DNA of 64,000 bases from NCBI GenBank assembly GCA_024742485.1, contig JANSYK010000003.1:62001-126000 (forward strand), read 5' to 3'. Below are positions 49,703 to 58,763 of this stretch, one piece after another (position 1 is the first letter of the stretch; every line of letters begins with the position of its first letter). The DNA comes from Alphaproteobacteria bacterium (GTDB lineage Bacteria > Pseudomonadota > Alphaproteobacteria > Rhizobiales > Rhizobiaceae). The notes below the pieces were generated by a model. The model was not told where the DNA came from. It searched no databases and saw only the letters and a program-made list of their open reading frames with translations. The position numbers and the translations under genes were made by a program.

Positions 49703-51184
49703 ATGTCGCAGCAGAAGATTGTCATTATTGGCGGCGGAGTCGCCGGACTGTCAGCAGGCATCTATGCACAATTGAACGGCTTCGATGCAACCATCATCGA
49801 AATGAGCGATCGCCCCGGTGGCCAGCTTACGTCCTGGAAACGCGGCGACTACACTTTCGACTATTGCCTGCATTGGCTCATCGGGACCGATCATGGCGCT
49901 TACCATGACATGTGGTTGGAGACCAATGTCATAGCGGACGACGTGAAGGTCGTTAACCACCGGATTTTCAACAGATATGTGGATGAGACACACGGCGATT
50001 TCCTGGTGCACACGAGCCTTGATGAATGGGAACCCTATCTGATCGAGTTCGCCCCCGAAGATCGCGCCCCAATTCGAAGGATGTGCAACCTGATACGCAG
50101 GGGTTTGAGTTTCGAAACATTTGAAAACCCACCTGGCCTGCGTTCGACACTGGAATACGCCGACTGGTTCGTCCATGCAGCACGTTTCCTTCCCGCATTG
50201 ATCAGGTATCGAGGGCAGACATGCCAGCAGTTCTTCGATGGCCTCGGCTTCAAGAACCAGAGACTCGCCTTCTTCCTCAATAGAGTTTTGGGAAGCGACT
50301 ATGCGGCTCTTGCTTTCATCTTGATGATGGGCTGGATGCACGCGAAGAATGCCGGCTATCTGTTGGGAGGATCGTCCGCCATGTCAGGCCGCATGGCCGA
50401 CAGGTTCCAGAACCTCGGCGGGCAGTTCAGGTTCGGCGACAAAGTCACGGACATCCTGGTCGAGAACGATACCGCGACAGGGATCACTCTCGAGTCCGGT
50501 GAGACGATCGACGCGGATCATGTGATTGCAGCCTGCGACGGTCATTCCGTGTTGTTCGACATGTTGCAAGGCAAATACGTAGACGCCACATTCCGAGAGG
50601 CCTTCGATACGTGGCCACTTTTTGCGCCAATCGTCATGGTGTCATTTGGCATTGACGATGTCGTCGCGTCCGAGGTTCAGCACACGGACTATCTTGTGAA
50701 TGGCACGCATATCGGCAGCACGGTTCCCGCGCGCTACCGCGTTCTGAACCGCTCGTCCTACGACCCCGGCTTCGCTCCGGATGGAAAGACCGTCCTGTTG
50801 ATGTTGTTCGAATCGCCCTGGGAGATTTGGGATGGCCTTGCAACGGAGGCATATGCCGAGGAGAAGGCCGCCATACTTGAGGATGCCACAAGGCTCCTCG
50901 ACACGCATTACCCGGGCATATCCCAGAAGATCGAAACCACCGATGTCGCCACACCGTTGACCACGGTACGAAACACCGGCGTTTGGAGAGGCGCATTTGA
51001 GGGGTTTTCACTTTCGACCGATATGATGAAGACGCTGCCAATGCGGCTCCAGGGTCTGAAAAATTTCACGTTGGCGGGGCAATGGCTCTTCCCGGGTGGC
51101 GGACAACCAGCCTCGGCGCAGTCAGGCAAATGGGCCATTAAGATGCTCTGCGACGAAGCGCGCCAAGAGTTCAATACCGAGTAG
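49703..51184 (+). CDS. FAD-dependent oxidoreductase, phytoene desaturase/CrtI-like
   Basis: 493 residues. The N-terminal dinucleotide-binding motif is IVIIGGGVAGLSAGIYAQLN (residues 6-25) followed by the FAD-ribose Glu in IIEMSDRPGGQL, and a C-terminal FTLAGQWLFPGGGQPASAQSG block closes the FAD site as in CrtI-type amine/carotenoid oxidases. A GGAA ribosome site is 9 nt upstream. No carotenoid genes are nearby, so the substrate may be another polyene or retinoid-like compound. The gene is intact. Confidence 0.86.
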   Translation: MSQQKIVIIGGGVAGLSAGIYAQLNGFDATIIEMSDRPGGQLTSWKRGDYTFDYCLHWLIGTDHGAYHDMWLETNVIADDVKVVNHRIFNRYVDETHGDFLVHTSLDEWEPYLIEFAPEDRAPIRRMCNLIRRGLSFETFENPPGLRSTLEYADWFVHAARFLPALIRYRGQTCQQFFDGLGFKNQRLAFFLNRVLGSDYAALAFILMMGWMHAKNAGYLLGGSSAMSGRMADRFQNLGGQFRFGDKVTDILVENDTATGITLESGETIDADHVIAACDGHSVLFDMLQGKYVDATFREAFDTWPLFAPIVMVSFGIDDVVASEVQHTDYLVNGTHIGSTVPARYRVLNRSSYDPGFAPDGKTVLLMLFESPWEIWDGLATEAYAEEKAAILEDATRLLDTHYPGISQKIETTDVATPLTTVRNTGVWRGAFEGFSLSTDMMKTLPMRLQGLKNFTLAGQWLFPGGGQPASAQSGKWAIKMLCDEARQEFNTE

Positions 51185-51474
51185 GGACAGTCGACGATCA
51201 CTGCCTATGGGACAGGGGAGCCAATCTCAACACTTGAACCTCAGCAACAGCGAAATCTCGACCAATCCTGCCAGCTTCATGACCCGAAGCGGACAATCAC
51301 CGCAACGCAGTCTGTTAAGCCTAGAAAATCGAGTGGTAAAGGTCGGCTTGGATGACCAATCGCGTATTCGGATTGGTTGCTCGAATTTCAGCGTTCGCGA
51401 TGGTGGGGTCCCGCCCATGCCGGAGCCGATCACGGTGGCCTGTCATTTTGTTTTCTCAGATATGGTCATCGTAG

Positions 51475-52407
51475 TCACTGTGGCCGGTCCTGCAGTGATT
51501 TCCCGGAACCCTGGAGAAAGCCAAGCGTGTTGTGAACCACCCAATCCGGGTTCACCAACAAGATGTAATGGTCGGTACTCGGGGCGATCTTGGCTTTGAC
51601 CGCAGGCGCGACCTGTCGCAAACGACGAACGGCACGTTGCGCAGAGTATGTCCTGTCATTTTCTCCGACGAGAAACAGCGTCGGCACCTGCAGCGCTCTC
51701 CAGTTCGCATCGGTCAGCCGGGTTGGAAACACAAACTTCCTTTTCTTGAAACACCGTCGCGCCAGCAAGTCCTCTTCGACCATCTTGTCGACGCGCTTGC
51801 GGGTCCGATCGTTTTTCACGGCATCCGGTCCGTACCAATGGAAATAGTTCCTGGCGACGAACCGATAGGGCAGGAAATGGTAGAGGATGGCTCTCGCGAG
51901 CATGACCGGACCTGGAGAAAGCACCGTGGAGGATGGCGCCAGCAAGACCAGTTTCTCGACCCGGCCGGGATGGGCCAACGCGTATAGGGCGCTCTGCCAA
52001 GCGCCGTATGAGTATCCGACGAGATTCAGTCGCACCAGACCCAGCAAATCGAAGACCTCGTCAAGCCAGTCAATGAAATCCCTCGGGCGTGTCATCTCTC
52101 TTTTGTAGATACTGCGCCCATTGTCGTAGACGTGGTCGATCGCATAGGTTCTGTAGCTCTGCGAAAATGCTTCGATCACCGGCAGCCACGACAGCGAAGT
52201 CTCCGTATCGCCGGGCAAGAGCACCAAGGCCGCGCCGTCGGCTGGTCCCTGAATGCGGATGAAGGTCTCACCGAATGTGGTGTCTATGACCCGCGCTTCG
52301 GACGGCGTTGGCCATTGTTCGGCCAGGTCGTCGTAGAAACGGAGATACGCTTGTTTCGCCTCTGGGGATCGAAAGGGATGGTGGGCCGCGCTCGCCAACA
52401 ATCGCAC
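51475..52407 (-). CDS. Alpha/beta hydrolase
   Basis: 310 residues counted from GTG 52407; TTG codons at 52401 and 52398 are better placed relative to GGGAG and may be the real start. The nucleophile elbow is GYSYGAW (Ser133), with Asp251 in VGENDRTY and His280 in PSTDHYILL completing the triad. The oxyanion-hole region is LVLLPGDTETSLSW. The substrate cannot be read. It is isolated and oriented towards the FAD oxidoreductase gene. Confidence 0.87.
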   Translation of the reverse strand: MRLLASAAHHPFRSPEAKQAYLRFYDDLAEQWPTPSEARVIDTTFGETFIRIQGPADGAALVLLPGDTETSLSWLPVIEAFSQSYRTYAIDHVYDNGRSIYKREMTRPRDFIDWLDEVFDLLGLVRLNLVGYSYGAWQSALYALAHPGRVEKLVLLAPSSTVLSPGPVMLARAILYHFLPYRFVARNYFHWYGPDAVKNDRTRKRVDKMVEEDLLARRCFKKRKFVFPTRLTDANWRALQVPTLFLVGENDRTYSAQRAVRRLRQVAPAVKAKIAPSTDHYILLVNPDWVVHNTLGFLQGSGKSLQDRPQ

Positions 52408-52831
52408 TCCCGCTGTGTTCGTGTCTGCAACACAAGATCACATGGCCGGGAAACACATCTTGATCGGGGTCAATCGCATGATGCAACAACGATGTCTTTT
52501 CCCTCGAGCGGGAACGACACTGCTGCGCGGACACGATCCTGCCTGTGTCAAAGTCTCGATTGAATACAGCAGTTCATTGTCGTGAAACCAAAAGCCAATA
52601 TCCATGCTCCCGGCAGGATTGGTCAAGATGGGCTCAAGGCCGTAGTTCGCCCACCGCATTCCTGAGATGCAAAAACCCTTGGCCCGAACGTTGAAAAGCG
52701 GGACTTTGCAGATATCCACCCAGCACAAAACCAACGGCCGCCAGAGCTTAACGGAAGCACGAAAAGGTTCTACCATTATACACGAACTGCTGAGATCGGA
52801 ATTTGAGAAGCGAAGACAGGGGAGGACACCT
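52408..52831. other. Gene-free interval upstream of frameshifted GNAT gene
   Basis: This 424-nt interval holds the GGAGG ribosome site of the GNAT gene at 52821-52825. A 191-codon frame on the minus strand (52438-53013) overlaps the GNAT gene and shows no family, so it is not called. Confidence 0.4.
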
Positions 52832-53415
52832 GTGCCAGCCACAGTTCGCAGAGCAACGACTGACGATGTGCCCTTTTGATCCGTATTGTCGACATGGCAA
52901 GCGAGGGGCTCATACCTGCGCTTTGGGACCGTATGGCACCTGAAGGCATGGATGGGTCTGCGGTTGGCCAAGCACTCGTATCTGAGGAAGATGGCGTTTT
53001 CAGCTATCAGCACGGGTTTGTACTCGAGCAGGACGGCTCACCGATTGGTGGGATGATTGGCTATCCACTTCCAGCAACGGCCGAGCCGGCCGGACCTGAG
53101 GTTCCGGACGCCTTTGTGGCTGTCGAGGAGCTTGCAAACCTCGTTCCAGGTTATTGGTATATCAACGTGGTGGCCATGTTGCCGGAAGCACGCGGCAAAG
53201 GTTTGGGTGCAGCACTGCTGAACGAGGCGGAGGCGCAGGCTCGACATAGTGGTTGCCCAGGCCTTGCGCTGGTCGTTGCCGCCACCAATGACGGCGCAAT
53301 TCACGCCTACGCGCGAGCAGGATATCGGGAAGTTGCACGGCGGCCATTCGAGCTACGGGAGTTCGGTTTTAAGTCAACCGAGGCGCTCCTGATGACAAAG
53401 GAAGCAATCCAATAA
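52832..53415 (+). pseudogene. GNAT N-acetyltransferase, single-base frameshift near the N-terminus
   Basis: GTG 52832 has a perfect GGAGG site 6 nt upstream and begins a normal GNAT N-terminus (PATVRRATTDDVPF) that hits TGA at 52877. The following frame continues LIRIVDMASEGLIPALWDRM and runs to 53415 through the acetyl-CoA loop (VVAMLPEARGKGLGAALLNE, i.e. R-G-K-G-L-G) and AIHAYARAGYREV. One missing base near 52873, in a C/T run, explains both. The repaired product would be about 194 residues. A TTG restart at 52876 could give a shortened protein without strand beta-1. Confidence 0.8.
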
Positions 53416-53800
53416 ATCCCACGAAATCGTGTTTCCCGCAGGATCGGTCTGACCATTTCGAATGTCCACTCAGGGACCGGTTTGGTCATTTGTGGCACCG
53501 CACACTTCCAAAAAGCAATATTCATAGCCTGAAAGTCCGTTGTGCGGACATTCCGGTCCACTGGCTTTCTTGAGCGAGGGCCCGGCTTCTTCGCAGTGCA
53601 GCCGTTCTCAAATGAAAAATTACTTGAAATCGGCGTGGCAGCCAGGGTTCCCATGCGGCTACGAAACTAGCCTTTGAAACTGTGCCCACGTTCGGCCTTG
53701 AACCAAAATTCCGCTGAGAATGACGGCGGCGAAGTAGAGGTTTACTTTCCGGGAGAATTTGACAGTCTTCGAGCATAACCCAGCAGCCTCAGGACCAAGT
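53416..53800. other. Gene-free interval before the phospholipid operon
   Basis: This 385-nt interval contains no recognisable gene. Around 53535-53560 there is a stretch (AAAGTCCGTTGTGCGGACATT) loosely similar to the short dispersed repeat found at 48567 and 56626. The promoter of the plsC-like operon should lie near its right end but was not resolved. Confidence 0.4.
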
Positions 53801-54445
53801 ATGATTGCCAATTCTGTTCTTGCGCACGTGACGGCCAACGCAATTGTACTGTTTGCACGGCTGTTGACGGCTGTTCGAGCGATCTGGGATGGCGTAGAGC
53901 CCATCCCATCCAAAAGAGTGTATTTCGCAAATCATACAAGCAATGGCGATTTCGTTTTAATCTGGGCAGTCTTGCCGCCCTACATGCGGAGGCGAACCCG
54001 GCCAGTGGCGGGAAGTGACTATTGGCTGACATCAAAACTGAAAACCTTTATCGGTTGCGAGGTCTTCAACGCAGTTCTGATCGATCGCAACCCCGAGACG
54101 CGAACGGACGATCCGGTCACCCAAATGGCAGAAGCGTTGGACAGCGGGAGTTCATTGATTCTTTTCCCGGAGGGCACGCGAAACATGAGCGATGCATCGC
54201 TATTGCCCTTTAAGTCCGGCCTGTATCACTTGGCACAGCAACGGACCGATGTTGATTTGATTCCGGTGTGGATTGAAAACCTCAATCGGGTCATGCCCAA
54301 GGGTGAAATCCTGCCAATTCCCTTGATCTGCACCGTACGCTTTGGCGAAGCTCTTCGCCTGGAGACAAATGAAAACAAGGACGCTTTTCTTGACAGAACT
54401 CATGCAGCACTTCTTGCCCTGAAAGAAAGTGGAGACGCCCCATGA
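53801..54445 (+). CDS. 1-acylglycerol-phosphate acyltransferase (PlsC-like)
   Basis: ATG 53801 (AGGA 6 nt upstream) gives 214 residues; a TTG at 53759 is an alternative. The acyltransferase motif I is NHTSNGD (His45, Asp50) and motif III is FPEGTR (about 122-127), both intact. The enzyme acylates a lysophosphatidic-acid-like acceptor at the inner membrane. It starts a four-gene run with a CDP-diglyceride synthase and a CDP-alcohol phosphotransferase, an arrangement reminiscent of the E. coli ynbAB cluster. The stop overlaps the next gene by 4 nt. Confidence 0.87.
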   Translation: MIANSVLAHVTANAIVLFARLLTAVRAIWDGVEPIPSKRVYFANHTSNGDFVLIWAVLPPYMRRRTRPVAGSDYWLTSKLKTFIGCEVFNAVLIDRNPETRTDDPVTQMAEALDSGSSLILFPEGTRNMSDASLLPFKSGLYHLAQQRTDVDLIPVWIENLNRVMPKGEILPIPLICTVRFGEALRLETNENKDAFLDRTHAALLALKESGDAP

Positions 54446-55389
54446 GCGCGCCAGACGAGTTCATATATCTATTGGGCGGTGTTCTTTGTGTATTGGTCCT
54501 TGCAACAATCGTTGCATCCTTTTTGAAGAAGCGCGTGGGCCCGGATGACGCTGACCCCGTGATTGAAAACCTTGTGGCACGCATAAACGCCTGGTGGGCG
54601 ATGGCGGCGCTCCTGGCCATCGCCATGCTTTTTGGACGTGCCGGAGCAGTGATACTGTTTGGGTTGCTGTCATTCGCGGCCATGCGCGAATTTCTCACAC
54701 TGACGGCAAAATCCCGCGCCGACCATTATGCTCTGGCCACAGCGTTCTTTATTGTTTTGCCCTTCCAATACTATTTGGTCTGGATCGACTGGTATGGTCT
54801 CTACTCGATCTTCATACCTGTTTATGCCTTTTTGATCCTGCCCATCATTTCGGCGTTGCGGGGGGAAATTGAGAATTTCCTGACACGTGTTTCAGAAACA
54901 CAATGGGGCCTGATGATCTGTGTGTTTGCGGCCAGTCATGTGCCGGCCCTCCTGACCCTGCAAATTCCGGGGTATGAGGGCAAATCAATCCTGCTGATTG
55001 CCTTCCTTGTCGTGGTCGTTCAGGGTTCGGATGTTCTGCAATACATCTTCGGCAAACTGTTCGGACGTCGCAAGATCGCGCCTGTTTTATCGCCTTCAAA
55101 GACCTGGGAGGGATTTCTGGGCGGCGCCGTGTCGGCAAGCATTCTGGGGGCCTTTCTGTGGTGGATGACGCCATTTGCCTTCTGGCAGGCCTTCCTTGTC
55201 TCGCTGCTGATCACCACAATGGGATTTTGCGGTGGATTGGTGATGTCGGCCATCAAGCGCGACAGGGGCGTCAAGGATTGGGGGCACCTCATCGCCGGTC
55301 ACGGCGGCTTCATAGACCGGCTCGACTCGGTTGTGTTTTCGGCTCCAATCTTCTTTCACACCGTGCGTTATTTCTGGTCGACCGTATGA
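54442..55389 (+). CDS. Phosphatidate cytidylyltransferase (CdsA/YnbB-like)
   Basis: 315 residues with about eight membrane helices. The C-terminal CDS signature is intact: SAIKRDRGVKDWGHLIAGHG followed by GFIDRLDSVVF, and PSKTWEGFLGG is also present. It makes CDP-diacylglycerol from phosphatidate and CTP. It overlaps PlsC and the next small membrane gene by 4 nt each. Since a separate housekeeping cdsA is expected elsewhere, this copy may serve a special lipid made by the downstream phosphotransferase. Confidence 0.92.
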   Translation: MSAPDEFIYLLGGVLCVLVLATIVASFLKKRVGPDDADPVIENLVARINAWWAMAALLAIAMLFGRAGAVILFGLLSFAAMREFLTLTAKSRADHYALATAFFIVLPFQYYLVWIDWYGLYSIFIPVYAFLILPIISALRGEIENFLTRVSETQWGLMICVFAASHVPALLTLQIPGYEGKSILLIAFLVVVVQGSDVLQYIFGKLFGRRKIAPVLSPSKTWEGFLGGAVSASILGAFLWWMTPFAFWQAFLVSLLITTMGFCGGLVMSAIKRDRGVKDWGHLIAGHGGFIDRLDSVVFSAPIFFHTVRYFWSTV

Positions 55390-55754
55390 GCCTTTTGCAA
55401 AGCAAAACTGTTCACGGAGTTGGGGGCTTCCTTTTGATGGGAGGATGGGCGGTTTTTGCCAATCGCGTACATCCAATGCCCGCCCCTTTGATCGCAGGTG
55501 TTGTCCAGGGCCTTTTGACCGCAACGATCACGCTCTTCCTAAAGCGTCTGATCGAAGGCATCTTTCAGCGATCGACCGGCCCCATGAGAATAGTCCTGCC
55601 ACCACTTGCAGCCTTTTTGACCTCACTTGTTCTGTTGACTGCAATCCATACTCTTGCCGGAACACCTGCATTGGGTGCGACGATTTCGGTTCCTCTTACC
55701 GTTTCGACACTCTATTCGTTCGTCTACACAATTGCTTTGAGCCGCCATGCCTGA
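55386..55754 (+). CDS. Small membrane protein in phospholipid operon
   Basis: ATG 55386 overlaps the CdsA stop and gives 122 residues with four likely membrane helices (GVGGFLLMGGWAVFANRV; PLIAGVVQGLLTATITLFL; VLPPLAAFLTSLVLLTAI; SVPLTVSTLYSFVYTIAL). I recognise no family with confidence. Its close linkage to lipid enzymes, with an 8-nt overlap into the CDP-alcohol phosphotransferase gene, suggests an accessory role in the same pathway. Confidence 0.7.
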   Translation: MSLLQSKTVHGVGGFLLMGGWAVFANRVHPMPAPLIAGVVQGLLTATITLFLKRLIEGIFQRSTGPMRIVLPPLAAFLTSLVLLTAIHTLAGTPALGATISVPLTVSTLYSFVYTIALSRHA

Positions 55755-56391
55755 ACGTCGCCCGATCGCCAGTCGAAATTCGAAACTCGCGGAACGCGCT
55801 GCCAAAATGTTGGCGGACCGCGGAATTATGCCCAACCGTATCTCGCAAGCATCCATGGTCTTTGCGGCGCTGGCCGGTTTGGCATTCTGGTTTTCAGGCA
55901 CAGCTGACGGCGCAACCCACGTGGTCTGCCTGGTGGTAGCCGCGCTCGGATGCCAAGTTAGGCTTCTTTGCAATCTCTTCGATGGAATGGTTGCTGTCGA
56001 AGGCGGATTTGGCGCGCCTGACGGCCCGTTTTGGAACGAAGTACCGGACCGCGTATCAGATGTCTTCATTCTGGTGGGGCTCGGGTTTGGTGCGGGGAAT
56101 CCAGGCCTGGGGTGGGCAGCCGCTGCATTTGCAATTGGAACGGCTTACATCCGTGAATTTGGTAGCGCGCAAGGCCTCGCTGCCGATTTTCGTGGGCCGA
56201 TGGCCAAGCCACAACGCATGGCAGTCGCGACGGCGGCAGCATTGATTGCGATTTTCTTTCCAGTTTTGCTGGGTTGGTCCGTTCTGCAGCTATCCCTTTG
56301 GATCATCACTGGTGGCTCGGCGGTCACTATCCTTCGCCGTAGCCTGTTCGTGATTGCTTCCCTCAAATCCGCATCCAGGGAAACCGAGTAG
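55747..56391 (+). CDS. CDP-alcohol phosphatidyltransferase, YnbA-like variant
   Basis: 214 residues with about six helices. The catalytic region reads CNLFDGMVAVEGG then GPFWNEVPDRVSDV. Compared with the canonical DxxDGxxAR-x8-GxxxDxxxD, the first Asp is Asn and the Arg is Val, while the DG and the final PDRVSD acids remain. This variant matches what I recall of the YnbA-like branch, so it is probably active on a different alcohol. It is last in the operon and its product would use CDP-diacylglycerol from the CdsA-like neighbour. Confidence 0.82.
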   Translation: MPERRPIASRNSKLAERAAKMLADRGIMPNRISQASMVFAALAGLAFWFSGTADGATHVVCLVVAALGCQVRLLCNLFDGMVAVEGGFGAPDGPFWNEVPDRVSDVFILVGLGFGAGNPGLGWAAAAFAIGTAYIREFGSAQGLAADFRGPMAKPQRMAVATAAALIAIFFPVLLGWSVLQLSLWIITGGSAVTILRRSLFVIASLKSASRETE

Positions 56392-56936
56392 AACTCAATG
56401 TGAACCATAGGCGATTTCAACCTTGGTGGCTCGTGCGGACCAGGTCAGCGTATCGGGTTACGCAGGATACATTGAACGTTGGCATAGCGACCTGTTTCGA
56501 AATCCGGGAAGGAGCCTTGAACGTGAGATACGCCCTCTCCGAGGCTGAACGGCAGCTATCGCCCGCGAGGCAATCCGAACCTGACGGTCTGCCTTCGACC
56601 CCAATCCAGGCGTTCGAGCGGAATACAGCGAATGTCTGCTTTTACCCCCATTCCAGTTGCTGTGTGCACCTAAATTAGTATCTCCGATGGGCCCAGAGGG
56701 GTCGTTCGGCGCAACCCGTCAAGTGTCAGCTTTCAGACAGGTGCAGGAGCGACTATTCCTCACTGTCCGGTACGGATTGGGCGTTCCCGGATCGTGGTCA
56801 TCTGACGGCTTTCTGCCGATGACATGTTCGCGGTGACGCCGACGGATTTTCGGCGAAGGTTTGAAAGAAGGGATCTCGAACCCGGCATGCCGTCGTCTAC
56901 GCGGCAGCGGTGTGCTCTTGGTTCGGAGCCCCGCTT
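56392..56936. other. Long gene-free interval
   Basis: This 545-nt interval lies between the convergent CDP-alcohol phosphotransferase and di-heme cytochrome genes. It contains copy 2 of a short repeat at 56626-56642 and otherwise no recognisable gene, stem-loop or promoter. It looks like non-coding or eroded DNA. Confidence 0.45.
56626..56642 (-). repeat. Short dispersed repeat, copy 2
   Basis: The reverse complement of these 17 nt equals 48567-48583. Both copies lie outside genes. Confidence 0.4.
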
Positions 56937-58586
56937 CTAAAGCAGCTTGAGATATTCAAGCAGCGACTGTTTGTCGGTCGGCGACAGATCCTCGCCCTGA
57001 TGGTGGCCATCATTGGTCTGCCCCGGCATCGATGTATCGTAGGGCACCGGCACGGAAAACGGTTTGTAGCTGTTTGGATAGGTCCCATCGGCCGTCAAGC
57101 GCAATCCGACCCTTTCGAAATCAAGGGCATGACCGCCGACCATGAACGTATCAGGGCGCAAGTCGGGATTGAGCAGGTGATGCAGGCTCGGAACCGATCC
57201 ATTGTGCAGATATGGCGCCGAGGCCCACAGGCCGGTGAGCGGCGGCGCTGCATATTCTCCGGTCGGCTGGATGATCATTTCAGAGGCGTAGACCGTGTCG
57301 TTGAACGTTTCGGCCAAGGCCTTTGTAAAGGTATCGGCGCGCAGGGGATCCGTGCCGACATCACCGCGCCAATTGGGATAGCCGACAAGCGTTGGACGCC
57401 CTTCTTTCCACTCATAGGTGCCGTGGCACGTTTCGCATTCACGCGCAAAAACGGCTTCTCCGGCCTCTGCCAGTTGCCTGTTGACCGGACCCGGGAAATC
57501 CATCGGCCGATAGGATTGCGCCAGGAAGCTGTAGATATCCGTCGCATCATCCAGATGTCGAATGGCCATATCCGGATGAACACCCATGCTCGGCACCGTG
57601 AAAAAGCTGGTGATCTTGGCAAGTCCGGTCAGGCGGTTCGCCGTCAGATCAGCGATCCGGGTGGGGCGGGACGGGTTCGCACCCGGCAGGGAATAGGAAC
57701 CATCAACCAGCAGACTGGTACGCCAGTGACGATAACCCAAGTCAGGAATGGAAACGATGCCGTTGTCGCCAGCATCGCCGGAATGGAGTGCAACGCCGGT
57801 CTTGAACTTCAGGGCCGCCACGCCGTTGGTGCTGCCCGGCAGACCGTTTGGAAAGGGCAGTGGGCGATCCGTGTCACCGAGATTCGAAAGCCGGTTCCTG
57901 ACCAGCGGAAGCACGAGATATCGGGTTGTTGCGCGCTGCCGCCAACCGAGGTCCGGGTACAGCCTGTCGATGGTTTCCAAAAGGGCGTCGGGGTTTTTGA
58001 TGCCGTTCCGCAGCGCGTCAAAGACGCCGCGTGTATAGGCCTCCAGATTGAGCGATGTGTTCGGCATTCCGAGCCAGGCGGCATCGGGTTTCGGCAGACC
58101 ATCCGCATCATAGGTGACGCCCGCATGGCAGGCGGCGCATCCCAGATTGGCGGCGCGGAATTTCAGCCCCCAAAGTGGAGCCAGATCACCATAGGTAAAA
58201 CCAAACGGCATGACGCGATCTGGTGCCTGTGCAACGTCCGGCCTGTTGACCGGTTCACCCCTCGCCAGAAAACCGAAGCGGGCCAGCTCATCCGAAAGCG
58301 TGTCGAGGTTGGTCGGGAGATCGGGGTTTCGCGATTGCGCAGAAAGGACAAGCGCCGCGGACACGAGACGCCAGGGCAGGGCGTGGCTTTCGAGTGCAGT
58401 CATGCTCACGCCGCCGAACCCGGCGCCTTCGAAGGCGGCGGCGCCGCGGATTGTGGCCGGTGAGCCGGCCGGAGTCTGCGGCCGTGCCTGTGAGGGTGAT
58501 TCGGGCGTCGAGAGCCACCAGGCTGCGACACCGGCAAGGGCGAGCAAGAAAACGACAGCGAGCAGAACGATGAGCGTTCTCTTCAT
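56937..58586 (-). CDS. Di-heme cytochrome c-type protein
   Basis: 549 residues with an N-terminal membrane anchor or signal (LIVLLAVVFLLALAGVAAWW), so it acts in the periplasm. Two heme-c sites are present: CAACH at residues 150-154 and CETCH at 384-388. The C-terminal PPLTGLWASAPYLHNGSVPS segment is typical of the di-heme peroxidase/MauG/RoxA-like superfamily. The long segment between hemes distinguishes it from classical cytochrome c peroxidases. No partner dehydrogenase is adjacent, so the substrate is unknown. Confidence 0.88.
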   Translation of the reverse strand: MKRTLIVLLAVVFLLALAGVAAWWLSTPESPSQARPQTPAGSPATIRGAAAFEGAGFGGVSMTALESHALPWRLVSAALVLSAQSRNPDLPTNLDTLSDELARFGFLARGEPVNRPDVAQAPDRVMPFGFTYGDLAPLWGLKFRAANLGCAACHAGVTYDADGLPKPDAAWLGMPNTSLNLEAYTRGVFDALRNGIKNPDALLETIDRLYPDLGWRQRATTRYLVLPLVRNRLSNLGDTDRPLPFPNGLPGSTNGVAALKFKTGVALHSGDAGDNGIVSIPDLGYRHWRTSLLVDGSYSLPGANPSRPTRIADLTANRLTGLAKITSFFTVPSMGVHPDMAIRHLDDATDIYSFLAQSYRPMDFPGPVNRQLAEAGEAVFARECETCHGTYEWKEGRPTLVGYPNWRGDVGTDPLRADTFTKALAETFNDTVYASEMIIQPTGEYAAPPLTGLWASAPYLHNGSVPSLHHLLNPDLRPDTFMVGGHALDFERVGLRLTADGTYPNSYKPFSVPVPYDTSMPGQTNDGHHQGEDLSPTDKQSLLEYLKLL

Positions 58587-58763
58587 GATTGGTCCGGTCC
58601 CTGCCTGGCAAGAAATCGCGGGGGAACCGCGTCCTCAGCATACTGTCAGTGAGTAACCGGATTGCATCCGTCTAGGCAAGCGTGTTTACGCAACGGCCGC
58701 CACCATTGCACCTGGCCGGGCCAAAAGGGCATGCGGGTGATTGCAGTCAATCCGATACGTGTT

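Noticed and set aside
52438-53013. A 191-codon minus-strand frame across the GNAT start
   Set aside because: No recognisable domain, and it covers the well-supported ribosome site and N-terminus of the GNAT gene.
56910-58463. A 517-codon open frame on the plus strand
   Set aside because: It is antisense to the di-heme cytochrome, whose two CxxCH sites establish the coding strand.
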